Shown: positions 1-10,400 of the stretch, piece after piece | Position numbering within the stretch: the first letter of the stretch is position 1 | How the letters are laid out: each line of letters begins with the position of its first letter | From: Alphaproteobacteria bacterium | GTDB taxonomy: Bacteria > Myxococcota_A > UBA796 > GCA-2862545 | NCBI GenBank assembly: GCA_020632955.1 | Contig: JACKEO010000011.1 | Coordinates: 103,878 to 167,877, forward strand | Direction of reading: 5' to 3' | DNA: 64,000 nt | Notes under the pieces: generated by a model | Databases searched by the model: none | What the model was told of the DNA's origin: nothing | The model's input: the letters and a program-made list of their open reading frames with translations, nothing else | Translations under genes and position numbers: made by a program

Positions 1-356
1 TCGGCCGCAGCCACGATCCGCGCTGCTCCCTGCTCGCCGTGCGCCCCCGCACCGGTCGCCACCACCAGGTGCGTCGCCACGTCCGCGACCTCGACCACCC
101 CATCCTGGGCGACGCCGTGCACGGCGACACCCGCGCCAACCGCCTGTGGCGAGAGGCGCACGGCCTGCCCCGCCTCGGGCTGCACTGCATGTCGCTCGAC
201 CTGGCCACCGGCCCCGACGGCCCGGTGTCGGTGTGGTGCCCGCCCCCCGCCGACCTGGTGGCGGTGTGGCGCACGCTGCCGTGGTGGCCCGAGGCCGTGC
301 GGCGGATGCCGAGGCTGGGGGGACCGACGCTGGACCTGCGGGTGGACGAAGGCTGA
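1..356 (+). CDS. truC: TruC-like tRNA pseudouridine synthase, C-terminal part
   Basis: The gene enters from before the window and is open from base 3 in its frame. The C-terminal 117 residues show the RluA-family signature RPRTGRHHQVRRH, then HPILGDAVHGDTRANR. The GD-x-x-HGD-x-R-x-NR form is typical of TruC, which isomerises uridine 65 in the anticodon-stem-distal part of several tRNAs. The catalytic Asp motif of the family would lie upstream, outside the window. The reading ends in a Pro/Trp-rich tail. Confidence in the RluA/TruC fold is high; assignment to TruC rather than RluA/RluC/RluD rests on the HGD-R-NR motif only. Confidence 0.8.
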   Translation, partial: GRSHDPRCSLLAVRPRTGRHHQVRRHVRDLDHPILGDAVHGDTRANRLWREAHGLPRLGLHCMSLDLATGPDGPVSVWCPPPADLVAVWRTLPWWPEAVRRMPRLGGPTLDLRVDEG

Positions 357-395
357 CCCCGAGGGCGTCGCCCGCGGTGCGTTCCGCGGCCTGGA

Positions 396-2495
396 TCAGC
401 GCGGGGGGAGCTCCCACCGCTCGTCCAGCACCACCTCGAACGGGCCCGAGGCGACCACCGGGTCGGGCCGCGAGGCGTCGATGGTCTCGATCACCGCACG
501 GAAGCGTACGCGCCAGGGGCCGGCGGCCGGCAGCGCCACGGTCGCGGCCAGCGGCGTCGCCGCCCACCAGTGGCCCACGCGCCCCGGCGCCAGCACGACC
601 TCGTGCCGGGCGTCGTCGCGCTCGAACACCACCGTGGGACCCGACAGCGCGGCCGGGATGAACCAGCCCGAGTTGTCGGCGAGGCCGCGGAGCTGGTTCG
701 CCTCCAGCCGCACCTCCAGCACGTCGGTGGCCGTCAGCGTGATCGCCGCGGGGTACACCCCACGCGCGGCCTGGGGCGGCGGCGTGCGGGGCAGGCCCAC
801 CACCCAGCCCTGGGGCAGGCCCGGCACACGCCGCACCTCCCCGGCCTCGAGCCGCCCGTACAGCGGATGCAGGACCCGTTCGATCGGCGTGTCGACGTAG
901 CGCTGGGTCATCGAGGTGGGGCAGGCCCCGGCCACGGGCACGTAGTCGATCGCCCGCCACGGCTTCGCCACCCGGCGCGGCGGGCCCACCACCGCCACGG
1001 GACCCTCCAGCCGGAGGAGCCGAGCCAGGACGGCACCGTCGCCGAGCGCCGCGTCGGGCAGGCTCGCCTCGTCGGCGGAGACCAGGGCCGTGCACGGGGG
1101 GGAGAGCGAGCCCGGGACCGAGGAGCCGTCGGCCAGGAGCAGGTGCGCCACGGCCGGGCCGGCGCTGGCGAGCGGCGGCCCGGAGGTCTCCGACACCGTG
1201 CGCCACACCGTCCGGCCGACCACCTCCTGCAGGGACCCCCGCTCGGCCACGAGGGTGGCCAGGGCGTCCTCCAGCGCGCCGTGACCCAGCGGATCCGTGC
1301 GCCGCGTCTCGACCTCGAGCCACGCCACCCTCGGCAGCGTGAGCCCCAGGGTGAGGACGGCCACCGCCCACGAGACGCCTCGGCTCCCTCCCTCGCGCAG
1401 GCCCGCCACGGCCGCCGCCGCCCCGACGGCGAGCGCAGGCACGAGCACCGTCAGGTAGCGGGGCGCCATGTAGGGCATGGACGAGGGCAGGTAGGCGGCG
1501 AGCACCAGGTACACGGGCCAGGCGACCACGCGCACCCTCCGGGCGTGTCGGGGGGGCAGCACCCCAGGCGCCCCCGCGAGCACAGGCGCCGCGAGCAACG
1601 CCACGCCCGTGGCCGGAAGCCACGACGCGAGCGGCCCCTCCGGGCCCGGCGCACCGGGCACGCCCCAGGTGAGCAGGGCCAGGGCCTCCCGCACCAGCGC
1701 GGGACCTCCACCCGCCGGCCCGCTCACCGCCGGGATCTCCAGCAGCGCGCGGGTGTTCGGCCAGCCCGCGGCGGCCTCCTGCGCCAGGTGGGGCGCGTAG
1801 GCGAGCGTGGCCGGCACGACCACGAGCAGGATCGTGCGCCGCAGGTGCCCACGGGTGCGCCACAGCACGCCCGGGAGGCTGGCCAGGCCCAGCGCGAGCA
1901 TCGACAGGTGGAGCTGCGCACCCAGGGCCACCGCCACCGACCATGCCGCCACCGCGCGCGGGTCCCCGTCGTCGGCGACCCGCAGCAGCGCGACCGCCGC
2001 CGCGGCGGCCGGCAGCACCACGAAGGACGGATTCCACAGGTCCGCGAGCACGCCCAGCACCGCCGGGTGCGTGGCCGTGAGCACGGCGCACGTCCAGGCC
2101 GCGAGCGCGCCCAGCCGCCGCACCGTCCCCAGGCCGAGGAGCACCACGCCCACGGCCGCGAGCCCCCCGGCGCAGGCCATCACGGGACGGGCGCCCGCGC
2201 CCGCGACCAGCTGCGGCAGGCCGAACACCACGGGCGACAGCCAGCCGGGGATCCGGGCCCCCGTGCCGCCTGAGAGCTCCGCCCCCGGCGACACCCCCGT
2301 CGAGGACAGGGCGAGCCCACGGGCGAGGTCGCGGTCGGTGAACAGGTTGTACCCGAAGTCCCCGTACAGGCCCCGCCACGCGAGGGCGCCTCCCACCGCC
2401 ACCACGGCGAGGACGGCGAGCGCGGAGGGGAGCACGGATCTCGACGGGAGGGGCGTCACCCACGCCCCTTGGCCCGCGCGCGGGGGCGCGGCCAC
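396..2495 (-). CDS. Polytopic membrane protein, possible GT-C-type glycosyltransferase
   Basis: This is a 699-residue protein. About ten or more hydrophobic Ala/Leu/Val segments fill residues 20-400, followed by a roughly 280-residue soluble C-terminal domain rich in Pro and Val. An early loop between TM1 and TM2 holds an acidic stretch (FTDRDLARG), a position where GT-C glycosyltransferases of the PMT/ArnT type keep catalytic acidic residues. That resemblance is weak and is the only hint of function. It converges on the TruC gene and diverges from the PLP enzyme. The ATG at 2495 gives a short N-terminus before TM1. No signal peptide is needed because TM1 can act as an anchor. It could equally be another polytopic envelope protein. 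Confidence 0.6.
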   Translation of the reverse strand: MAAPPRAGQGAWVTPLPSRSVLPSALAVLAVVAVGGALAWRGLYGDFGYNLFTDRDLARGLALSSTGVSPGAELSGGTGARIPGWLSPVVFGLPQLVAGAGARPVMACAGGLAAVGVVLLGLGTVRRLGALAAWTCAVLTATHPAVLGVLADLWNPSFVVLPAAAAAVALLRVADDGDPRAVAAWSVAVALGAQLHLSMLALGLASLPGVLWRTRGHLRRTILLVVVPATLAYAPHLAQEAAAGWPNTRALLEIPAVSGPAGGGPALVREALALLTWGVPGAPGPEGPLASWLPATGVALLAAPVLAGAPGVLPPRHARRVRVVAWPVYLVLAAYLPSSMPYMAPRYLTVLVPALAVGAAAAVAGLREGGSRGVSWAVAVLTLGLTLPRVAWLEVETRRTDPLGHGALEDALATLVAERGSLQEVVGRTVWRTVSETSGPPLASAGPAVAHLLLADGSSVPGSLSPPCTALVSADEASLPDAALGDGAVLARLLRLEGPVAVVGPPRRVAKPWRAIDYVPVAGACPTSMTQRYVDTPIERVLHPLYGRLEAGEVRRVPGLPQGWVVGLPRTPPPQAARGVYPAAITLTATDVLEVRLEANQLRGLADNSGWFIPAALSGPTVVFERDDARHEVVLAPGRVGHWWAATPLAATVALPAAGPWRVRFRAVIETIDASRPDPVVASGPFEVVLDERWELPPR

Positions 2496-2511
2496 GAGGG
2501 CGGGACCGGCC

Positions 2512-2666
2512 CGCTCCGACGACCACCGACCCGGGACGCAGCCCTACGCCCCGCGGTGTGCGCGCGCGGCCCGAGCGAACCCGGGGGGGACACGCCCCGC
2601 CACCGAGGGTACACGGCCTGCCCGGCCGACACCCGCTCGCTCCGACGACCACCATCCCGGGACGCA
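2512..2666. repeat. Imperfect direct repeat pair, 29 bp, 126 bp apart
   Basis: Positions 2512-2540 and 2638-2666 match at 27 of 29 bases (core CGCTCCGACGACCACC followed by CCCGGGACGCA). The offset of 126 bp is a multiple of three, so a 42-residue repeat would be in frame if translated, but no gene is convincing here. The pair lies in the intergenic region between the divergent membrane-protein and PLP-enzyme genes. It could be a duplicated regulatory site or the remains of a local duplication. Confidence 0.6.
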
Positions 2667-2709
2667 CCCCAAAGACCTGACGCGCGGCGCGCAGGCGGGG
2701 CGGGGGGAA

Positions 2710-2732
2710 CCATTGCACCGAAGGTGCAATGG
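2710..2732. promoter_or_regulatory. Perfect inverted repeat (10-bp arms) upstream of PLP enzyme
   Basis: CCATTGCACC at 2710-2719 and GGTGCAATGG at 2723-2732 are exact reverse complements around the loop GAA. The element starts 128 bp before the PLP enzyme start codon and its A/T content is high for this neighbourhood. It could be a repressor operator or an mRNA hairpin in the leader. No T-run follows, so a classical Rho-independent terminator is unlikely. Confidence 0.55.
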
Positions 2733-2837
2733 GGGGCCCCACCCGCCGAGATCAGCCGCAAACCGCCGGTCCCGAGGCGTCCCGCACAGTGCCACCGTCA
2801 GATCGACCCGGTCCGCCGGCAACCAAGGACCCACTCG

Positions 2838-4190
2838 ATGCCACGCGTCCCCCCCGACCTCGCCCACGCCGCCCCGCGCACCCGCCTCCTCCATGAGGGC
2901 ATCGACGCCCGCATCCGCGCTCGCGGCGTGGCCGTGCTCCACCCCGACGACGACACCATCCTCCACGACCTCTTCGGCGCCGAGCCGATGGTGGCGTGGC
3001 AGGAGGGCAAGGCCGCCGACGCGATGCTCCAGGAGCGCTGCTGGAGCGAGCTGCCCACGGTGTACGCCCGCTACGGCACCGACGAGGGCCGGGCGCTCAT
3101 CCGCCGGCTGCGCGCGCTGTACGCCGCCGAGGCGGTGGTGGTCACCGACTGCGGCGCCCAGGCCGTGGCCCTGCCGCTCGATGCGCTGCTGAAGCGCGGC
3201 GACCACGCGGTGCTCGCGCGCCAGATCTACGGCAAGTCCCGCACCTTCCTCGAGTGGACGATGCAGCGCCTCGAGGGCTCGGTCACCATCGTCGACCACG
3301 TGGACGCCGCCGCCCTCGAGGAGGCCGTGCGCCCCGACACCCGCGTGGTGCTGTCGGAGACCTTCTCCAACCCGCTCACCCGCGCCCTGGACCCCGACGC
3401 GGTGGGCGAGGCGGTCGTGCGTCTGCGCGAGAGGCGCGCGCCGGGCCTGCGCCACGTCGTGGACGACACCATCGCCACGCCCTGGGGCCCGGCGCGCCCG
3501 CTGCTCGACCGGCCCGGCATCGACGTGGTGGTGGGTGCCGGCACCAAGGCCGTGTCGGGCCAGGATCGCGACACCTTCGGCTACATCGCGTCGAACCGCG
3601 TGCCGCTGATGAACGAGGTCATGGACCTGCAGGCCATGCGCGGAGGCACCCTGTCATGGCGGTCGGCCGGCGTGCTCCTGCAGGGCCTCGACGAGGCCGC
3701 CGACCTGCACGCCCGCCGCTGCGACAACGCGGTCGCCGTGGCCGCCTTCCTCGCGGGACGGCCCGACGTGGAGGAGGTCCACCACCCCTCCCGTCCCGAT
3801 CACCCCGACGCCGACGTGGTGGCCCGCGCCTACGCACGACCGGGATCGCTGGTGTCCTTCAAGGTCCGCGACCTCGACGAGGACGGCACGCTGCACCTCT
3901 GCAACGTGATCGCGATGACCGTGGTGTGGCGCTACGCCCTCTCCTTCGACGGCCTCGTCTCGAAGGTGAACCACCACCGCACGGTGAGCGAGCACTTCAC
4001 CCCGGCGCCGCGCCTGAGGCGCCAGGGCATCGACCGGGTGGTGCGGCTGGGCTGCGGCGTGGAGGAGGCCGACGACCTGATCACCGCCCTCGGGTGGGCC
4101 CTGGACCACCACCGGGAGCTGACCGCCGAGGACGTGCTCGCCTGGCGACGCGCCCGGAGCGCGGACCTGCGCCTGTCTGCGGGCGCCTGA
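2838..4190 (+). CDS. Cys/Met-metabolism PLP-dependent enzyme (gamma-synthase/lyase family)
   Basis: A 450-residue, single-domain fold-type I PLP enzyme of the cystathionine gamma-synthase / methionine gamma-lyase family. Near residue 110 VVTDCGAQAVAL replaces the family's usual Ser-Gly-Met-Ala cofactor-phosphate segment. VVDDTIATPWG corresponds to the conserved VDNTFATP strand. GAGTKAVSGQ carries the Schiff-base lysine. Near the C-terminus, VVRLGCGVEEADDL matches the family's RLSVGIE substrate-carboxylate segment with its Arg retained. The open frame extends 369 bp further upstream, but the ATG at 2838 has an AAGGA Shine-Dalgarno 7-8 bp before it. It is slightly longer than the usual 380-400 residues. 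Whether it acts as lyase, synthase or sulfhydrylase cannot be told from sequence. Confidence 0.85.
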   Translation: MPRVPPDLAHAAPRTRLLHEGIDARIRARGVAVLHPDDDTILHDLFGAEPMVAWQEGKAADAMLQERCWSELPTVYARYGTDEGRALIRRLRALYAAEAVVVTDCGAQAVALPLDALLKRGDHAVLARQIYGKSRTFLEWTMQRLEGSVTIVDHVDAAALEEAVRPDTRVVLSETFSNPLTRALDPDAVGEAVVRLRERRAPGLRHVVDDTIATPWGPARPLLDRPGIDVVVGAGTKAVSGQDRDTFGYIASNRVPLMNEVMDLQAMRGGTLSWRSAGVLLQGLDEAADLHARRCDNAVAVAAFLAGRPDVEEVHHPSRPDHPDADVVARAYARPGSLVSFKVRDLDEDGTLHLCNVIAMTVVWRYALSFDGLVSKVNHHRTVSEHFTPAPRLRRQGIDRVVRLGCGVEEADDLITALGWALDHHRELTAEDVLAWRRARSADLRLSAGA

Positions 4191-4266
4191 GCGCACGGGG
4201 ACGCTCCGCGGCCAGACGGGACCCCACGCCACAGCGGTACGGCGAAACCACGGCGCGACCGTCGAG

Positions 4267-4287
4267 GATCGCGGCGCCGCCGCGATC
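4267..4287. terminator. GC-rich hairpin between PLP enzyme and giant repeat protein
   Basis: GATCGCGGC (4267-4275) and GCCGCGATC (4279-4287) form a perfect 9-bp stem with a 3-nt loop. It begins 77 bp after the PLP-enzyme stop codon and before the -10 element of the next gene. No U-tract follows, as is common in very GC-rich genomes, so termination is inferred from position and stem strength only. Confidence 0.45.
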
Positions 4288-4348
4288 TGCCTGCGACACC
4301 TCGGTGACGCCGCTGCGGTCTGCCTCAACACGCCCCCCCGTCGTGTCG

Positions 4349-4354
4349 TAGGAT
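4349..4354 (+). promoter_or_regulatory. Putative -10 element (TAGGAT) for giant repeat protein gene
   Basis: TAGGAT fits the TAnnnT pattern seen before several genes in this window. It lies 67 bp upstream of the chosen ATG at 4422 and just after the hairpin at 4267-4287. No convincing -35 was identified. Confidence 0.35.
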
Positions 4355-4421
4355 GTCGTCGGAATGGTTCGTGTCCCCCCTGCGCCGGCCGCCGACGGCG
4401 CACACCGCCGTGGAGCCCGCG

Positions 4422-7400
4422 ATGCAGCCCGTCGTGCGTCTGTTGCCGCTCACCCTCCTCGCGAGCGCTGCGCTCGCCGCTCCCCCCACGCCCGGCGCCT
4501 GCGACCCAGGCGAGGGGCGCCTCGAGGGCGTCCTGTCCGCGGGCAGCCAGGCCGACCTGATCCTCGCGGGCTCCGTCAACGCCGACACCGCCGGCCGCGA
4601 CGTGGCCGTGGGCGACTTCAACGGCGACACCATCCCCGACCTGGCGATCGGCGCCGACGGGGCCGACCCCAACGGCTCCCGCTCCGGCGCGGTGTACGTC
4701 TTCTTCGGACCCCTCGCGGCGGGCTCCGGCACGATGGCGGCCAACGCCGACCTCGTCCTCGACGGCGCGCGCGCGGGCGATGCCACCGGCTGGCGCGTGA
4801 AGAACGCCGGCGACATCGACGGCGACAACCGCGACGACCTGATCATCGGCACCTACGCCACCGGCGGCCTGTCCCTGGGGGCGGGCATGGCGTGGATCGT
4901 CACCGCGAGCACGATGCAGGGGCAGACGCAGATCGATCTCGAGACCCAGGCCGACGCCGCCCTCTTCGGCGCCGTGGGCAGCGAGAACTTCGGCCGCGAC
5001 GTCTTCGGCATCGGCGACGTGAACGGCGACGGGTTCGACGACGTCCTGGTGGGCGCGCGGCGAGCTCCGGTGGGTGGGTACGAGCGCGGTGCGGCCTCGA
5101 TCTTCCTCGGGCCCATCACGGGCGACCGCTTCGCCGACGTGGACGAGGACGTGCGCATCGTGGGCCCCGGCGACTACGCCGGCCTGGGCGCACTCGCCTT
5201 CGCCCGCGGCGATGTCGACGGCGACGGCGCCGACGACTTCGGCGTGGGCGCGCCCTTCGACCGCACCACCGGCGTGAACTCCGGCGCGGTCTACCTCTAC
5301 GACGGCAACCTCGCGTGGTTCCCCGGCCAGCCCCAGGTGCTGCTGCAGACCACCGATGCGTCGGTGCGCCTGTTCGGCAACTCGGGCGATCGCCTGGGCG
5401 TGGCCGCCACCCTCGCCGGCGACCAGACGGGCGACGGCAAGCCCGAGATCTGGCTGTCGGCCTTCACCTTCGGCCAGTACAACCAGGGCGCGATCTGGCT
5501 GCTGGACGGGGCCCTGCCTCCCGGCGACTACAACGCCCGCGCCACCTCGCTGGTCCAGATCTACAGCCCTCACGGGAATGGCAGCTTCGGCTTCTCGCTG
5601 GCGCCGCCCGCCGACTACGACCAGGACGGCGAGGTCGACCTCCTCGTGGGTGCGGAGCGCGGGCCCGGTCCCGTGCAGCAGGCCGGCGCCGCGTGGATCG
5701 AGTACGGCCCCTGGCCCACCCCCAGCGCGCGCGACATCGTCAACGTCGACGCCACCTTCCAGGGCACGGCCTACCTCGACCGCACCGGCAGCCAGCTCGC
5801 CGTCGGCGACCTCAACCAGGACGGCTACCCCGACGCCGTCGTCGCCTCGCCCACCCACGATCACACGGGCTCCGATCGCGGCATCGTCAGCATCTTCTTC
5901 GGCGGCGACACCGGCCCCGCGCCGCGCACCTTCTACGCCGACACCGACGGCGACCAGTACGGCGACCCCGGCGTCACCACGGTCGACTGCTTCCTGCCCG
6001 GGGGCTTCGTCACGCGGAACACCGACTGCGACGACGGCGACGCGCTCATCAACCCCAGCGCCTCCGAGATCTGCGGCAACGCCATCGACGAGAACTGCGA
6101 CGGCCTCACGAGCGCCGGCGACCACGACGGCGACGGCATCGCCGGCTGCGACGGCGACTGCAACGACGACGACATCGACGTGTTCCCCGGGGCCGACGAG
6201 CTCTGCGGCGACGACCTCGACAACGACTGCGACGGCCTGATCGACGACAGCTCGTCGGTGGACGCGGTGGACTACTTCCCCGACGCCGACGCCGACGGCT
6301 ACGGCGACGCCGGCAACGTCTTCCGCGACTGCGAGGACCTCACGCTGCTGGGCCTGCAGACCCTCGGCGGCGACTGCGACGACAGCGACCCCGCCATCAA
6401 CCCGCTGGCCCTCGAGATCTGCGACAGCATCGACAACAACTGCCTCGACGGCATCGACGAGGCCACCGCGGTCGGCGCGAACTCCTACTACCTGGACGAC
6501 GACGGCGACGGCGTCGGCGACCCCTGGTCGTGGACCCGCGCCTGCACCACCCCCATCGGCTACTCCGAGTTCCCCCTCGACTGCGACGACACCGACCCGG
6601 CGATCAACCCGCTGGCCACCGAGGTGTGCGACTTCGCCGACAACGACTGCGACGGCCTCTTCTACATGGGCTGGCGGCAGGACGCGGACGACATCGCCTT
6701 CGCCGCCTTCCAGGGCACCACCGTGGGCGGCAACTTCGGCCTGGGTGGCATGGCCATCCTGCCCGACATGGACTTCGACGGCGACGACGAGCTCATCATG
6801 ACCTTCCCCGGGTCGAGCCTGTCGGGCGAGACCACGTCGGGCATGGTGCTCGTGCGGCGCGGTCGCGCCGACGGCGGCGCCTTCGACATGAACGGCACGC
6901 TGGGCGACGGCCAGGGCAACTGGGACGTGCAGATCCTCGGCACCCGCAAGGGCGGCGAGGTCGGCTACAGCGTGGCCTCCGGCGACGTGAACGGCGACAG
7001 CGTGCCCGACCTCGTGGTGGGCGCCCCCGGCGCGCGCGTGCCGAACCTCGGCCAGGGCGCGGTCTACGTCTTCTTCGGCCCGCTCGCCGACGGCACCATC
7101 CCCATCGACAACGCCGACCTCACGCTGCGGGGCGCCGGCGCCGAGCACCGCACCGGCACCGACGTGGTGGTCGCGAACCTCGACGGCGACGACTACGACG
7201 ACATCGTCGTGAGCGCGCCCGGCTACAGCAACGCCACCGGCAAGGTGGGCCGCGTCTACGTCTTCCGCGGCGGCAACCCCCTCTTCGGCACCTACGACCT
7301 GCCCGCGTCCGCGGCGTCCACCTTCACCGGCACCGTGGCGGGCGGCGACGCCGGTCGCACGCTGGCCCTGTCGGACCTCGACGGCGACACCTTCTCCGAC

Positions 7401-10400
7401 CTGGTGGTCGGCGCGCCCCGGGTCGGCGCCCTCGAGACGGGCGCGGCCTACGTCTTCTACGGGGCCGCCGCCCTGCCCGGCACGCTCACCCCCGCCGCCA
7501 CCATCACGGGCGGCTCCCTCGGCGAGCAGTTCACCATCGCCCTCGACGCCGCGGGCGACGTGGACGGCGACGGCACCGGCGACCTGGTGATCGGCACCAT
7601 CCAGAACGCGGCGTACGTCGTGGGCGGCCACACCACGCGCTGGTCGGGCACCGTGGCGGTGGGCACCATCGACCTCGTCAAGGCCCAGGGCGGCATCGGC
7701 GCCCAGGCCGGCCGCAGCGTGGCCGGTGCGGGCGACCTCAACGCCGACGGCTACGACGACGTGGTCATCGCGGCCGTCGACGACGACACCCGCGCGCGTG
7801 ACGCCGGCGCCGCCTACGTGCTCTACGGCCGCGACGACTTCTCCGGCATCGTCAACGGCTCGGGCGTGGTGCCCCTGTCGGCCGCCGAGAGCTTCGGTCG
7901 TCTGGTGGGCGGCAACACCTTCCCCACCTACAGCGCCTCGAACCTGGGCACCTACGAGGGCGCCATCATCCTGGGCACCGAGGAGTTCGCGGCCCTCGGC
8001 CAGTGGGTGGCCGGCGGTGGCGACCTCGACGGCGACCTCACCCCCGACCTGCTCATCGCCGAGCCGAAGGCCGACGTGGACGGCCGCATCGACGCCGGTC
8101 GCATCCTCTGGCTGCGCGGCTCGCCCTACGGCACCGACGTGCGCGCCGCCGACCCCATCGACTGGTGGTTCGACCGCGACGACGACGACTGGACCACCGA
8201 CGAGTCGATCAACGCCTGCGAGATGCACGTCCCCATCGACATGACCGGGCCCACGCGCCTCGCCGACGCCTCGCGCACGGTGCCCGACGACTGCGACGAC
8301 ACCGACCCCGACATCCATCCGGGCGCGCCCGAGACCGACGACGACGGCATCGACAGCGACTGCGACGGTCGCGACAACGTGCCCCTCGACTCCGACGGCG
8401 ACGGCCTGATCGACGAGGACGAGGTGCTCATCTACGGCACCGACCCCTTCGATCCCGACACCGACGACGACGGGGCCGACGACGGCGAGGAGGTCGACCG
8501 CGGCTCCGACCCCGTCGACTTCAGCGACACGATCTTCGGCATCGAGGACCTCCTCCCCGGCGACCTCCGCATCACGGAGTTCATGAACGACCCGCTGGGC
8601 TGCCTCGACTCCGAGGCCGAGTACTTCGAGATCATCTTCTCGGGCCTGTCGGGTATCTCCCACGTGGACGAGCGCGTGGACCTGTTCGGCCTCGTCATCT
8701 CCGACAGCGGCACCGACGACGTGAACACGGTCCGCTACGTGGCCACCCCCGGCGACACCATCGTGTTCGCGCCCACCTTCGTCGAGTTCAACGACTGCTA
8801 CGGCGCCGACGCCGACATCCGGTGGGAGGGCTTCCAGCTCGCCGACGTCGGCGGCGACGTCATCCGCCTGCACGACGGCACCAACCCCGACTTCGCCAGC
8901 GTCGACTACACCACCGGGTTCACGCTCTTCCAGGGCATGGCGCAGGAGCTCGATGACGACGTGGGCCCCGTGTGGTGCCCTGCCGACACCGTGCTCAGCG
9001 GTCCCTTCGTGAACTGGGGCTCGCCGGGCGTGGGCAACGACGTGTGCCCCCTGCCCCTGTCGGCCCTCGATCCGGGTGACCTGATCATCCACGAGTTCAT
9101 GAACAACCCGGTCTACTGCGGCGCCGACGCCAGCTTCGAGTACATCGAGCTGCTCTACCTGGGCACCGACAGGATCTTCCTCCGCGGGCTCGAGGTGAGC
9201 GACACCTCCGGCACGTCGCTGGTGGACGTCCCGATCTGGGCCGAGACGGGCAACTACATCATGCTCGCGCGCGACACGGGCCTCTTCCCGGGCTGCTACG
9301 GCGCCGCCGCCCAGGCGAGCTTCTCGCGCACGCTCGACAACAGCGGCGGCGACGTCATCACCCTCAGCGACGGCGTCGAGGACATCGACGAGGTCGACTA
9401 CACGGGCTTCGCCGAGCTGTCGGGCATCTCCTGGCAGCTCGACGCCGCCGACCTCGACGGCTGGTGCCCGTCCACCACGGCCATCGGCTTCTCCGGCAAC
9501 ACCGACCTCGGCACGCCGGGTGACGACAACGAGGACTGCCCCACCGCCGACGACCGCTTCAACGGCACCTACCGGGCGCCCGGCGCCGACGGCATCTTCG
9601 AGCTCACCTTCGACCTGTCGGGCGGTGTGCTCGGAGGCCTGCTGCCCCCCGGCGGCGGCATCCAGACCTGCACGAACGGCGCCGCGCGCGTCTACGTGGA
9701 CGACCAGGGCACGCCGCGCATCGCCAACCCGAACGCCTCGAGCACCGGCGTGAACGCGGTGTGCGCGGTGAACTTCGCCACCGTGGTCGGGCCCTTCCCC
9801 TACCTGTTCCAGTTCGAGATCGTGGGCACCTTCGACCCGGCCGACGGCTCGGCGTCGGGCACCATCGACGACGGCTCGGGCGGGGTGGCCTGGACCGGCC
9901 AGTTCGTGGAGGTCGGCGGCTACTACCGCCTGCAGGGCATCTTCGGCCCCGCCGGCTACGCCTCGCTGGGCACGATCTCCGGCTACTTCGACATGCCCAT
10001 CGAGCTCGACAGCGACGGCGACCTGCTCGCCGATGACGACGAGATCGGCATCTACGGCACCGACCCCTTCAACGCCGACAGCGACGGCGACGGCCTCGAC
10101 GACGGCGACGAGGTGGTGACCTACGGCACCGACCCCACGGGCATCGACACCGACGGCGACGACTTCCCCGACGGCTACGAGGTCAACGTGGCGGGCACCG
10201 ACCCGCTGGCCTTCAACGGGCTGGTGAGCATGCGCCTCGACTTCGACGGCGACGGCTTCGGCTCCGCCACCTCCGACGGCGCCGACACGCAGGCCGGCTA
10301 CGTCTCCTTCGTGGCGGGCCAGGTGGCCAACAGCTCCACACCGCTGACCGGCACCCACACGCAGACCGTGTCCGACCCCTTCGGCACCGGCGACGACGTG

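Noticed and set aside
2469..2837. N-terminal extension of the PLP enzyme
   Set aside because: Composition is Arg/Pro-rich, lies over direct repeats and a hairpin, and the ATG at 2838 has a good ribosome-binding site.
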